Assembly (NCBI GenBank): GCA_963828555.1
Contig: CAWHEL010000005.1
Coordinates: 868,001-932,000 of the forward strand
Direction: 5' to 3'
DNA length: 64,000 nt
DNA from: JADJPO01 sp963828555
GTDB taxonomy: Bacteria; Actinomycetota; Actinomycetes; Actinomycetales; Kineosporiaceae
Every line of letters begins with the position of its first letter. Position 1 is the first letter of the stretch. Positions 54,931-62,877 of this stretch are shown here, piece by piece. Both the position numbers and the translations under genes were made by a program. The notes beneath the pieces are model-generated. The model was not told the origin of the DNA. It was given only the letters and a program-made list of their open reading frames with translations, and did no database searches.

Positions 54931-55311
54931 ATGCACGATTCCCGACTACTGCCGCACCCATCCGGCTCAGGCCCGGCGCTCACCCTGTACCGACAGACCA
55001 CCCTGCTGGGCGAGTGCCCTGGCGAGCTCCGCGCCCAGGTCGCAACCCTCAACCTCGATCTGTCACGCGCCGTCGACGTGATGATCGAACGACGGTTCGG
55101 CACCCTCGACGACCGGCTTCGCCTACTCACCCGGGCGGCGATCCAGGAGACCCCCTACGGACTCGTCCGGCCCTACATCGGCTCCGCACAGGACATCCCG
55201 GCGTGGCTGACCGACGCGGTCGCCGCCGCAGTACCGGCCATGCCGGCGCTCGGCGACACCTGGCAGGGCGACGCACGTCCCCGTGGGGACGCTGCTCAGG
55301 CCTCCAGGTAG
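54931..55311 (+). CDS. hypothetical protein, possibly 5'-truncated
   Basis: Open frame of 126 residues with coding-like third positions: ATLNLDLSRAVDVMIERRFG, LRLLTRAAIQETPYGLVRPY, IPAWLTDAVAAAVPAMPAL. Just upstream, another frame reads THFLQALESPEAEAALVAAA and then CTIPDYCRTHPAQA before crossing near 54975. The real gene may have been longer and is now frameshifted. No family recognised. The palindrome at 55276 lies at its end. Confidence 0.4.
   Translation: MHDSRLLPHPSGSGPALTLYRQTTLLGECPGELRAQVATLNLDLSRAVDVMIERRFGTLDDRLRLLTRAAIQETPYGLVRPYIGSAQDIPAWLTDAVAAAVPAMPALGDTWQGDARPRGDAAQASR
55276..55291. repeat. dispersed 16-bp palindrome, copy 5 (one base different)
   Basis: CGTCCCCGTGGGGACG, just past the 3' end of the aldo/keto reductase gene. 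Confidence 0.7.
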
Positions 55312-56351
55312 GGCCGGATCAGGGCGAGGTCGGCCTCGCCCAACCGCTCGGAGGCCGAGGCCAGCTGGTGCCAGTACGGGTAGGACAGGTGCGGACGACT
55401 CACCTGCTCCAGCCGGGCCACCTCGTCCGCCGTCAGGGCGAGCGAGGCCGCCGCCAGGTTGTCCGCCAGTTGCGCCTCGGTGCGTGCGCCGATGATCACC
55501 GACGACACTGCCGGCCGGGTCAGCAACCAGGCCAGCGCCACCTGCGCAGCCGACACTCCATGCCCGGCGCCGATCTCGACCAGGGTGTCGACGATGTCGT
55601 AGAGCTGCTCCTGATCGGGCACCGGCGGTTCACTCCACTCGGTGAGGTGACGGGCGCCCTCCGTCGGTGCCACCCCGCGGCGGTACTTGCCGCTCAACAG
55701 GCCGCCGGCGAGCGGGCTCCAGACCAGTACGCCAAGGCCCTGGTCGACGGCGATCGGCAACAGCTCCCGCTCGGCGTCACGGGTCTGCAGCGAGTAATGG
55801 ATCTGCTGGCTGACATAGCTCGTCAGATGCTCCCGCGCCGAGACGGCCAGGGACTTCATCACGTGCCACCCGGAGAAGTTGGAGCAGCCGACGTAACGCA
55901 CCTTTCCGGCGGAGACCAGGTGGTCCAGCGCTGCCAGCGTCTCCTCGACCGCCGTCCGCCCGTCCCACTCGTGCACCTGGTACAGGTCGATGTAGTCGGT
56001 GCGCAGCCGGCGCAGACTCGCCTCGCAGGAGCGGATCAGGTGGTGGCGGGACAACCCCGCGTCATTGGGGCCGGGCCCCATCGCGAACCGGGCCTTCGTC
56101 GCCACCAGCACGTCGTCCCGGCGCCCCTCCAGCACCTGCCCGACGATCTCCTCCGAGGCTCCCTCGCTGTAGACGTCGGCGGTGTCGATCAGGTTCACCC
56201 CAGCGTCCAGGCTCATATCGATCATGCGGCGGGCCTGGTCCAGCCCCACCTCGCCGGTCAGCGCGAACACGCCCCGACCGCCGAAGGTCATCGTGCCCAG
56301 GCTGAGGGCGGATACGCGCACACCGGCGCGTCCAAGGTGTCGATACTCCAT
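55296..56351 (-). CDS. aldo/keto reductase
   Basis: NADPH-dependent oxidoreductase of 351 residues, TIM-barrel fold. Catalytic tetrad: Asp and Tyr in LIDTADVYSEGASEEIVGQ, Lys in DVLVATKARFAMG, His in YQVHEWDG. NADP-binding end IIGARTEAQLADNLAAASLA. Its closest pattern is the AKR11/12-like group of 'YghZ/Tas-like' enzymes. Substrate unknown. It is 25 bp after the truA stop on the same strand. Confidence 0.92.
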   Translation of the reverse strand: MEYRHLGRAGVRVSALSLGTMTFGGRGVFALTGEVGLDQARRMIDMSLDAGVNLIDTADVYSEGASEEIVGQVLEGRRDDVLVATKARFAMGPGPNDAGLSRHHLIRSCEASLRRLRTDYIDLYQVHEWDGRTAVEETLAALDHLVSAGKVRYVGCSNFSGWHVMKSLAVSAREHLTSYVSQQIHYSLQTRDAERELLPIAVDQGLGVLVWSPLAGGLLSGKYRRGVAPTEGARHLTEWSEPPVPDQEQLYDIVDTLVEIGAGHGVSAAQVALAWLLTRPAVSSVIIGARTEAQLADNLAAASLALTADEVARLEQVSRPHLSYPYWHQLASASERLGEADLALIRPYLEA

Positions 56352-56376
56352 GACCAGCGACGTTATCGGGTCGCGC

Positions 56377-57306
56377 TCACTCCGGCGAGAGGGTGCGGAC
56401 GGCGCGTGCCTGCACCGCGCGCGCGGTCAGCTCGGCGTCCGCCGGGTACCCGACCTCCTCCAGCGCCAGTCCGCGCGGAGCGACCACCGACACGGCAGGA
56501 TCCCGGCGCCCCGCAAGGGCGACACCGGCCAGCCAGGCCGCATCACGGCGTCCGGTGCCGACCGCCAGCGCGCCGCCCACGAGCGCCCGGACCATCGAGT
56601 GGCAGAACGCGTCGGCGACCACTCGGGCCACCACCAGCTCGCCGTCGTCGCAGGGTTGGCGCGACCAGGAGTACTCGAGCAGGGTGCGCACCGTGGTCGC
56701 ACCCTCGCGACGCCGGCAGAAGGCGGCGAAGTCGCGCAGGCCGACCAGCGCGGACGACGCGATGTTCATGGCCTCGACGTCGAGCCGCCCCCGCGCCCCG
56801 CTGCCCGTTGCCGGCCCCGGCGCCGTCACGGCCAGGACGTCGTGGCGGCGCAGCGGTGGCGCGCCGGCCGGTGCGTCGGTGATCCGGTAGGCGTAGCGGC
56901 GCCACACCGCCGAGAACCGGGCGTCGAAGCCGGGCGGCGCCTCGCGCACCGCATGAACCCGTATGTCGCCGGGCAGCACGCCGTTCAGGCGCCGGAACAA
57001 CGACGTTGCAGGATCCAGACCGGACCGCCCGGGCAGCCCCTGCCAGGACGGCACGGGGACGTCGAGGTGACAGACCTGACCCCGGGCGTGCACGCCGGCA
57101 TCGGTCCGGCCGGCCACCACCACCGCGACCGGATCGGGCAGGCGCAACACCTGGGCCAAAGCGGCGCCGAGCACACCCTGCACCGTCCGCTGTCCTGGTT
57201 GGGCGGCCCACCCGGCGAAACCGGTGCCGTCATACCCCAGGTCGAGGCGGAGGCGCAGGAGCGTGCTCGGCGGCTCGCTCCCTGTGCTGCTGGTGGTGCT
57301 CGTCAG
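56377..57306 (-). CDS. truA: tRNA pseudouridine(38-40) synthase
   Basis: Makes pseudouridine in the anticodon stem; catalytic Asp in VVAGRTDAGVHARGQVCHLD. The conserved N-terminal region LDLGYDGTGFAGWAAQPGQR lies upstream of every ATG or GTG in this frame, so the first canonical start (57183) would remove it. The best upstream choice is CTG at 57304-57306, whose TGA overlap with the rplQ stop (CTGA) copies the common ATGA arrangement. From there the protein has 309 residues. CUG initiation is inferred. Last gene of the alpha-operon run. Confidence 0.85.
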   Translation of the reverse strand: MTSTTSSTGSEPPSTLLRLRLDLGYDGTGFAGWAAQPGQRTVQGVLGAALAQVLRLPDPVAVVVAGRTDAGVHARGQVCHLDVPVPSWQGLPGRSGLDPATSLFRRLNGVLPGDIRVHAVREAPPGFDARFSAVWRRYAYRITDAPAGAPPLRRHDVLAVTAPGPATGSGARGRLDVEAMNIASSALVGLRDFAAFCRRREGATTVRTLLEYSWSRQPCDDGELVVARVVADAFCHSMVRALVGGALAVGTGRRDAAWLAGVALAGRRDPAVSVVAPRGLALEEVGYPADAELTARAVQARAVRTLSPE

Positions 57307-58064
57307 TCGTCCTTGGCCTTGCCGGCCTCGGCGAAGCCGGCTTCCTCAGCCGCGGACGCGGTGCGGAAGTACACCTCAGCCACGGTCTTCTCGTACCAGG
57401 GCGAGGCCGGGGTGTGGAACTTCATCGAGTCCCGGTTCCCCTTGACCAGGAAGCCTTCCGGCGCCTCGCCGTCGTCCAGCGGAAGCCGCGAGTCGGGGCC
57501 GTAGGGGCCTGATTCGACGTCCTCACCGACGATGTCGGTCGCCGGCGCCTCGACGTCCGTGGGGTCGAGCTCCACGACCTCGGCAGCTGCCTGGGACGGC
57601 TTCCCGGCAGCAGCTTCTGCCGTCGGCGCAGCCTTCTTGGCGGGGGCCTGCGCCGCGCGCTTGGTGGCCGCCTCAGCCTCCCGCACGGTGGCCTTCTTGG
57701 CGCTGAGCGGTTCCAGGACCAGCTCGATCACGGCCATCGGGGCGTTGTCGCCCTTCCGGTTACCGATCTTGGTGATCCGGGTGTAGCCGCCCGGACGCTC
57801 AGCCATCGCCGGGGCGATCTCGGTGAAGAGCTCGTGCACGACGCTCTTGTCGCGGACGACGGTGAGCACGCGCCGGCGCGCGGCGAGGTCGCCGCGCTTG
57901 GCGAAGGTGATCAGGCGCTCGGCCAGCGGGCGGACCCGCTTGGCCTTGGCCACGGTGGTGGTGAGGCTCCGGTGCTCGAACAGCTGCGTGGCCAGGTTGG
58001 CCAGGATCAGCCGCTCGTGCGCCGGTCCACCGCCCAGACGCGGACCCTTGGTGGGCGTCGGCAT
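57303..58064 (-). CDS. rplQ: 50S ribosomal protein L17 with long C-terminal extension
   Basis: L17 core in the first 120 residues (GPRLGGGPAHERLILANLAT, QLFEHRSLTTTVAKAKRVRP, RITKIGNRKGDNAPMAVIEL). A Lys/Ala linker follows (about 125-165). A separate C-terminal domain is FLVKGNRDSMKFHTPASPWY, then EKTVAEVYFRTASAAEEAGF. At 253 residues it is twice the usual bacterial length. Similar GN-x-HTPxSPWYxxTxAEVxF tails occur on several actinobacterial ribosomal proteins. Follows rpoA; the stop overlaps the proposed truA start. Confidence 0.95.
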   Translation of the reverse strand: MPTPTKGPRLGGGPAHERLILANLATQLFEHRSLTTTVAKAKRVRPLAERLITFAKRGDLAARRRVLTVVRDKSVVHELFTEIAPAMAERPGGYTRITKIGNRKGDNAPMAVIELVLEPLSAKKATVREAEAATKRAAQAPAKKAAPTAEAAAGKPSQAAAEVVELDPTDVEAPATDIVGEDVESGPYGPDSRLPLDDGEAPEGFLVKGNRDSMKFHTPASPWYEKTVAEVYFRTASAAEEAGFAEAGKAKDD

Positions 58065-58109
58065 GTCGGTCGTTCTCCTCGATCAGTGGTTCAGCGGGCG
58101 TGGAGGGGT

Positions 58110-59126
58110 CTAGAGCTGCTCGTCCTCGGCGAAGGACATGTCGTCGTCGGCGCCGTAGCTGTCGACGACGAGCGCCGGGTCGAATCCCGGGGGCGAGTCC
58201 TTGAGCGCCAGGCCCATGCCCACCAGCTTCGCCTTGACCTCGTCGATCGACTTGGCACCGAAGTTGCGGATGTCGAGCAGATCGGCCTCGCTGCGCGCGA
58301 CCAGTTCCCCCACCGTGTGGATGCCCTCACGCTTGAGGCAGTTGTAGGACCGGACGGTGAGGTCCAGTTCCTCGATCGGCAGCGCAAGGTCGGCCGCCAG
58401 GGCGGCGTCCGAGGGCGAGGGGCCCATGTCGATGCCCTCGGCCTCGACGTTGAGCTCGCGGGCAAGGCCGAACAGCTCGACCAGCGTCTTGCCGGCCGAG
58501 GCCATGGCGTCACGCGGCTGGGTCGACGGCTTGGTCTCGACGTCGACGATCAACCGGTCGAAGTCGGTCCGCTGCTCGACACGGGTGGCCTCGACCTTGT
58601 AGGTCACCTTCAGCACCGGCGAGTAGATCGAGTCGACCGGGATCCGGCCGATCTCGGCCTCGCCGGACTTGTTCTGGTTGGCCGAGACATACCCGCGGCC
58701 GCGCTCGACCGTGAGCTCCATCTCCAGCTTGCCCTTGCCGTTGAGCGTGGCGATGTGCAGGTCCGCGTTGTGCACCTCGACCCCGGCGGGGGGCGCGATG
58801 TCGGCGGCGGTGACAGCGCCCGGACCCTGCTTGCGCAGGTACATCACCACGGGCTCGTCGTGCTCGCTGGACACCACCAGCCGCTTGATGTTCAGGATCA
58901 GCTCGGTGACGTCCTCCTTCACCCCCGGGACGGTGGTGAACTCGTGCAGGACGCCGTCCACGCGGATGCTCGTGACGGAGGCGCCGGGGATCGAGGACAG
59001 CAGCGTGCGGCGCAGGCTGTTGCCGAGGGTGTACCCGAATCCGGGCTCCAGCGGTTCGATCACGAACCGGGAGCGGTGGTCGCCGACCACCTCTTCAGTG
59101 AGGCTGGGCCTCTGTGCAATGAGCAC
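58110..59126 (-). CDS. rpoA: RNA polymerase alpha subunit
   Basis: 338 residues from a GTG (VLIAQRPSLTEE) with GGAGAG upstream; the ATG further up lies in the spacer after rpsD. N-terminal assembly domain FVIEPLEPGFGYTLGNSLRR; C-terminal DNA- and activator-binding domain LDLTVRSYNCLKREGIHTVG, LLDIRNFGAKSIDEVKAKL. Acidic C-terminus. Between rpsD and rplQ in the alpha operon. Confidence 0.98.
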   Translation of the reverse strand: MLIAQRPSLTEEVVGDHRSRFVIEPLEPGFGYTLGNSLRRTLLSSIPGASVTSIRVDGVLHEFTTVPGVKEDVTELILNIKRLVVSSEHDEPVVMYLRKQGPGAVTAADIAPPAGVEVHNADLHIATLNGKGKLEMELTVERGRGYVSANQNKSGEAEIGRIPVDSIYSPVLKVTYKVEATRVEQRTDFDRLIVDVETKPSTQPRDAMASAGKTLVELFGLARELNVEAEGIDMGPSPSDAALAADLALPIEELDLTVRSYNCLKREGIHTVGELVARSEADLLDIRNFGAKSIDEVKAKLVGMGLALKDSPPGFDPALVVDSYGADDDMSFAEDEQL

Positions 59127-59215
59127 GGTGTTCTCTCCATTCTCACGGGCGCCCGCTATTTGACGCCTCGTGCACCCCGCGGCGGCATCCGTCCGCCGCC
59201 GCGGGTTCCTGCTGG

Positions 59216-59842
59216 TTACTTCGAGTAGAGCTCGACGATCAGCTGTTCCTGAACCTGAGTGTCGATGACCTGCCGGGCCGGCAACGCGTGCACCAGGATG
59301 CGCATCCGGTTCGGGATGACCTCCATCCACGCCGGCACCGTGCGCTCGCCGGCTTCGGCGCGCGCGACCACGAACGGGGTGAGCTCCAGCGAACCTGCCC
59401 GCACCTCGACGATGTCGTTCTCGGTCACTCGGTAGCTGGGGATGTCGACCTTGACGCCGTTGACGACGATGTGGCCGTGCCGCACGAGCTGGCGGGCCAT
59501 GTCACGCGACTTGGCGAAGCCGGCCCGGTACACGACATTGTCCAGGCGGGACTCCAGGATGCGCAGCAGGTTCTCGCCGGTCTTGCCCTGCTTGCGGTTG
59601 GCTTCCTCGTAGTAGCCCCGGAACTGGCGCTCGAGCACTCCGTAGATGCGCGCAGCCTTCTGCTTCTCGCGCATCTGCAGCAGGTACTCGCTCTCCTTGG
59701 TGCGCGCGCGGCCGTGCTCACCCGGGGGGTAAGGACGGATCTCGATCGGGCACTTCGGGGAGTCGCACTTGGCTCCCTTGAGGAACAGCTTGGTCTTCTC
59801 TCGGCGGCAGCGCTTGCAGTCAGCGCCGGTATAACGCGCCAT
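59216..59842 (-). CDS. rpsD: 30S ribosomal protein S4
   Basis: 208 residues. The N-terminal zinc knuckle with four Cys is present (CKRCRREKTKLFLKGAKCDS then PKC). S4 RNA-binding domain ESRLDNVVYRAGFAKSRDMA, RQLVRHGHIVVNGVKVDIPS. Primary 16S rRNA assembly protein. In the order rpsK-rpsD-rpoA. Confidence 0.98.
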   Translation of the reverse strand: MARYTGADCKRCRREKTKLFLKGAKCDSPKCPIEIRPYPPGEHGRARTKESEYLLQMREKQKAARIYGVLERQFRGYYEEANRKQGKTGENLLRILESRLDNVVYRAGFAKSRDMARQLVRHGHIVVNGVKVDIPSYRVTENDIVEVRAGSLELTPFVVARAEAGERTVPAWMEVIPNRMRILVHALPARQVIDTQVQEQLIVELYSK

Positions 59843-59879
59843 AGTCCGTGGTTCTCCTTCGGCTGGTCTTGTGTGCGCG

Positions 59880-60290
59880 TCAGACGCGGCGGCGCTTGGG
59901 CGGGCGGCACCCGTTGTGCGGGGTGGGGGTCACGTCCTGGATCGAGCCGACCTCGAGGCCGGTCGCCTGCAGGGAGCGGATCGCCGTCTCGCGGCCCGAA
60001 CCCGGGCCCTTGACGAACACGTCGACCTTGCGCATGCCGTGCTCCTGCGCCCGACGGGCAGCGGCCTCGGCGGCCATCTGCGCCGCGAACGGGGTGGACT
60101 TGCGCGACCCCTTGAAGCCGACCTGACCGGCCGATGCCCACGCGATGACGGCCCCGGTCGGGTCCGTGATCGAGACGATCGTGTTGTTGAACGTGCTCTT
60201 GATGTGCGCGTGGCCGTGGGAGATGTTCTTCTTCTCCTTGCGGCGAGGCTTGCGGGCACCTGCGCTCGTGGTGCGTGCCTTGGGCGGCAT
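59880..60290 (-). CDS. rpsK: 30S ribosomal protein S11
   Basis: 136 residues. Core NISHGHAHIKSTFNNTIVSI, ASAGQVGFKGSRKSTPFAAQ, and C-terminal DVTPTPHNGCRPPKRRRV. Its start ATG shares one base with the rpsM stop (TAATG), so they are coupled. Confidence 0.98.
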   Translation of the reverse strand: MPPKARTTSAGARKPRRKEKKNISHGHAHIKSTFNNTIVSITDPTGAVIAWASAGQVGFKGSRKSTPFAAQMAAEAAARRAQEHGMRKVDVFVKGPGSGRETAIRSLQATGLEVGSIQDVTPTPHNGCRPPKRRRV

Positions 60291-60670
60291 TACTTCTTCC
60301 CTGCCTTCTTCTTGCCGGCAACGGTGCGCTTCGGGCCCTTGCGGGTCCGCGCGTTGGTCTTGGTGCGCTGACCACGCACCGGCAGGCCGCGACGGTGCCG
60401 CAGACCCTCGTAGCAACCGATCTCCACCTTGCGGCGGATGTCGGCGGCCACCTCGCGGCGGAGGTCACCCTCGACCTTGAAGTTGCCCTCGATGTAGTCG
60501 CGCAGCTTGACCAGGGACTCGTCGTCCAGGTCCTTGACCCGCAGGTCCGGGCTGACGCCGGTGGCCTCCAGGGTCTGCAGCGCACGGGTTCGGCCGACGC
60601 CGAAGATGTAGGTGAGCGCAACCTCGAGCCGCTTGTCGCGGGGGAGGTCGACGCCGACGAGGCGTGCCAT
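60290..60670 (-). CDS. rpsM: 30S ribosomal protein S13
   Basis: 126 residues. ARLVGVDLPRDKRLEVALTY, IFGVGRTRALQTLEATGV and CYEGLRHRRGLPVRGQRTKT are the family core; the Lys/Arg tail contacts tRNA. GAGAGAAGAGA is the ribosome site. 148 bp after rpmJ. Confidence 0.98.
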   Translation of the reverse strand: MARLVGVDLPRDKRLEVALTYIFGVGRTRALQTLEATGVSPDLRVKDLDDESLVKLRDYIEGNFKVEGDLRREVAADIRRKVEIGCYEGLRHRRGLPVRGQRTKTNARTRKGPKRTVAGKKKAGKK

Positions 60671-60818
60671 GGGTCTCTCTTCTCTCACAGAGGTCTGATG
60701 CAGCACCGGCCCCGGCTGACCTCAGCGCGGGTCCCCGGCCTCTGTCCGGGGGTGGCGTCCCGGGGCGTGCTGCCCCAGGGGTCGGGTGCTGCGGATGGAG
60801 CGAGGTCGTGCGGGGGCC

Positions 60819-60932
60819 TCAGCCCTGGCGCTGCTTGTGACGCTGGTTCTCGCAGATCACCATGACCCGCCCGTGACGGCGGATCACCTTGCACTTGTCG
60901 CAGATCTTCTTGACGCTCGGCTTGACCTTCAT
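60819..60932 (-). CDS. rpmJ: 50S ribosomal protein L36
   Basis: Very short gene, 37 residues: begins MKVKPSVKKICDKCKVIRR, with CDKC, a third Cys in VMVICENQRHKQRQG and a His giving the C+ zinc-binding form. Lies between infA and rpsM. Confidence 0.97.
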   Translation of the reverse strand: MKVKPSVKKICDKCKVIRRHGRVMVICENQRHKQRQG

Positions 60933-61029
60933 CAGTGTCTTCCGGACAGGACGTCGACCACTACCCGGCGCCGGGCGCGATGCATGCATCGGACCGGCAA
61001 CGAGCAGGGGCAGCGTCGTCGTGGGCAGG

Positions 61030-61251
61030 TTACTTGTAGCGGTAGACGATGCGACCGCGGGAGAGGTCGTAGGGGCTCAGCTCCACCACGACCCGGTCCT
61101 CAGGGAGGATCCGGATGTAGTGCTGGCGCATCTTGCCGGAGATGTGAGCGAGAACCTTGTGACCGTTGCCCAGCTCCACGCGGAACATCGCGTTCGGCAG
61201 TGCTTCGACCACGGTGCCCTCGATCTCGATGACCCCGTCCTTCTTTGGCAT
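61030..61251 (-). CDS. infA: translation initiation factor IF-1
   Basis: 73 residues from MPKKDGVIEIEGTVVEALPN; OB-fold core FRVELGNGHKVLAHISGKMR and end ELSPYDLSRGRIVYRYK. The 195 bp before it, after map, probably contain its own promoter. First of the infA-rpmJ-rpsM-rpsK-rpsD-rpoA-rplQ run. Confidence 0.98.
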   Translation of the reverse strand: MPKKDGVIEIEGTVVEALPNAMFRVELGNGHKVLAHISGKMRQHYIRILPEDRVVVELSPYDLSRGRIVYRYK

Positions 61252-61446
61252 GTCCTCCGCAATCCTTCGAGCCAGTCGTGTCCACGTCTCACGCGTGACG
61301 GAACCCTTCAATCGCCAGACCAGCCGCGGGGCAATCTCAAGGGTTATGGGATGCACGTGAGTCGACCGCTGAGTCTACGCCAGGAGGCGCGCCGAAAAGA
61401 AATCGATGATCATCTACGACGCTGTGCGAGCGACCTCATGGCACGT

Positions 61447-62295
61447 TCAGTCCGCGAGCGGGGCGAATCGGGACGATGCGCCGCTCACCGAGGCCAGGCC
61501 GGCCTCGCCTCCGTCGCGGGCAGTGAGCACCCACAGGCCACCCTCGTGCAGGGCCACCGAGTGCTCCCAGTGCGCCGCCCGCCTGCCGTCCCGGGTGACC
61601 ACGGTCCACTCGTCGGCCAGAACCCGGGTCGCGGCGTCACCACCCGTGAGCATCGGCTCGATGGCCAGGCAGATCCCGGCCCGAAGCTTCGGGCCCCGTT
61701 CGCGAGTGCGGTAGTTCAGCACGTGCGGGTCCTGGTGCATGGCGGTGCCGATGCCGTGCCCGCCGTACTCCTCCACCAGTCCGTAGCGTCCGGCAACAAG
61801 GTCCTCGATGGCGCCGCCGATGGCATTCAGCCGCTCCCCCACCGCGATCGCCGCGATGCCGTGCCACATGGCCTGCTCGGTGATCGACACCAGGTCGACG
61901 TCGGTCGGGTCCGCCGGATCCGGCGCTGCGGCATCGGCTGCGGGGACGATCGCGCTGAAGGCGGCGTCGCCGTGCCAGCCCTGGACGATCGCACCACAGT
62001 CGACCGAGATCAGGTCACCCGCACCGATCACCCGGGATCCGGGGATCCCGTGCACCACCTCGTCGTTGACCGAGACGCACAGCGTGGCGGGGAACCCGTG
62101 ATACCCGACGAAGGAGGGGGTGGCTCCGGCCGACCGGATCACGTCCTCGGCGACCGCGTCCAGTTCCTTGGTGGAGACGCCAGGACGCAGTTCACGACGC
62201 ACCGCGTCGAGGGCGTCGGCCACCACCAGCCCCGCCGTGCGCATCAGGCGGATCTGATCGGTGGTCTTGTACTGGATCCGGTCGCGTCCGAGCAT
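61447..62295 (-). CDS. map: methionine aminopeptidase type I
   Basis: Removes N-terminal Met; 282 residues. Metal ligands in LISVDCGAIVQGWHGDAAFS, GGHGIGTAMHQDPHVLNY and ICLAIEPMLTGG; His in GYHGFPATLCVSVNDEVVHG. Follows adk by 15 bp in the secY-adk-map run. Confidence 0.97.
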   Translation of the reverse strand: MLGRDRIQYKTTDQIRLMRTAGLVVADALDAVRRELRPGVSTKELDAVAEDVIRSAGATPSFVGYHGFPATLCVSVNDEVVHGIPGSRVIGAGDLISVDCGAIVQGWHGDAAFSAIVPAADAAAPDPADPTDVDLVSITEQAMWHGIAAIAVGERLNAIGGAIEDLVAGRYGLVEEYGGHGIGTAMHQDPHVLNYRTRERGPKLRAGICLAIEPMLTGGDAATRVLADEWTVVTRDGRRAAHWEHSVALHEGGLWVLTARDGGEAGLASVSGASSRFAPLAD

Positions 62296-62310
62296 GGGCG
62301 GTGAGGCGTC

Positions 62311-62877
62311 TCAGCGGGCGCCGAGAGCGTCCGTCATCCGTGCCGTGACGTCGTCCACCTCGCCCATGCCGTCCACCGGCACCAGTAGGCCGCGGTCGCG
62401 ATAGATGCCGACCAGCGGCGCCGTCTCCGCCGCGTAGACCTCCTGGCGGTGCCGGATCACGTCCTCGGTGTCGTCCTCGCGGCCCTCGATCTCGGCACGC
62501 TTGAGCAGTCGCTCCACCAGGGCGTCGGTGTCGGCGGTGATCAGGACGACGGCGTCCAGCGGGGTGCCTGCCTGCGTGAGCATGTCGTCCAGCGCCTCGA
62601 CCTGCGCCGCGTTGCGGGGGTAGCCGTCGAGCAGGAACCCCGGAGCCACGTCGGGCTGCGCCAGCCGGTCACGCACCATGTCGTTGGTGACCTCGTCCGG
62701 CACCAGCTTGCCGGCCCGGGTGTAGCTCTGGGCCAACTCTCCGAGCGCGGTCCCGCCCGCGATGTTCGTGCGGAAGATGTCTCCGGTGGAGATGGCGGGG
62801 ACACCGAGCCGGGCCGCCAGGCGGACCGCCTGGGTGCCCTTGCCTGCGCCGGGGGGACCGAGCAGGACAAGTCTCAT
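62311..62877 (-). CDS. adk: adenylate kinase, short-LID form
   Basis: 188 residues. P-loop LLGPPGAGKGTQAVRLAARL; FLLDGYPRNAAQVEALDDML. The LID between the RAEIEGREDDTEDVIRHRQE helices is short and has no zinc Cys. ATG overlaps the secY stop in ATGA. Confidence 0.97.
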   Translation of the reverse strand: MRLVLLGPPGAGKGTQAVRLAARLGVPAISTGDIFRTNIAGGTALGELAQSYTRAGKLVPDEVTNDMVRDRLAQPDVAPGFLLDGYPRNAAQVEALDDMLTQAGTPLDAVVLITADTDALVERLLKRAEIEGREDDTEDVIRHRQEVYAAETAPLVGIYRDRGLLVPVDGMGEVDDVTARMTDALGAR

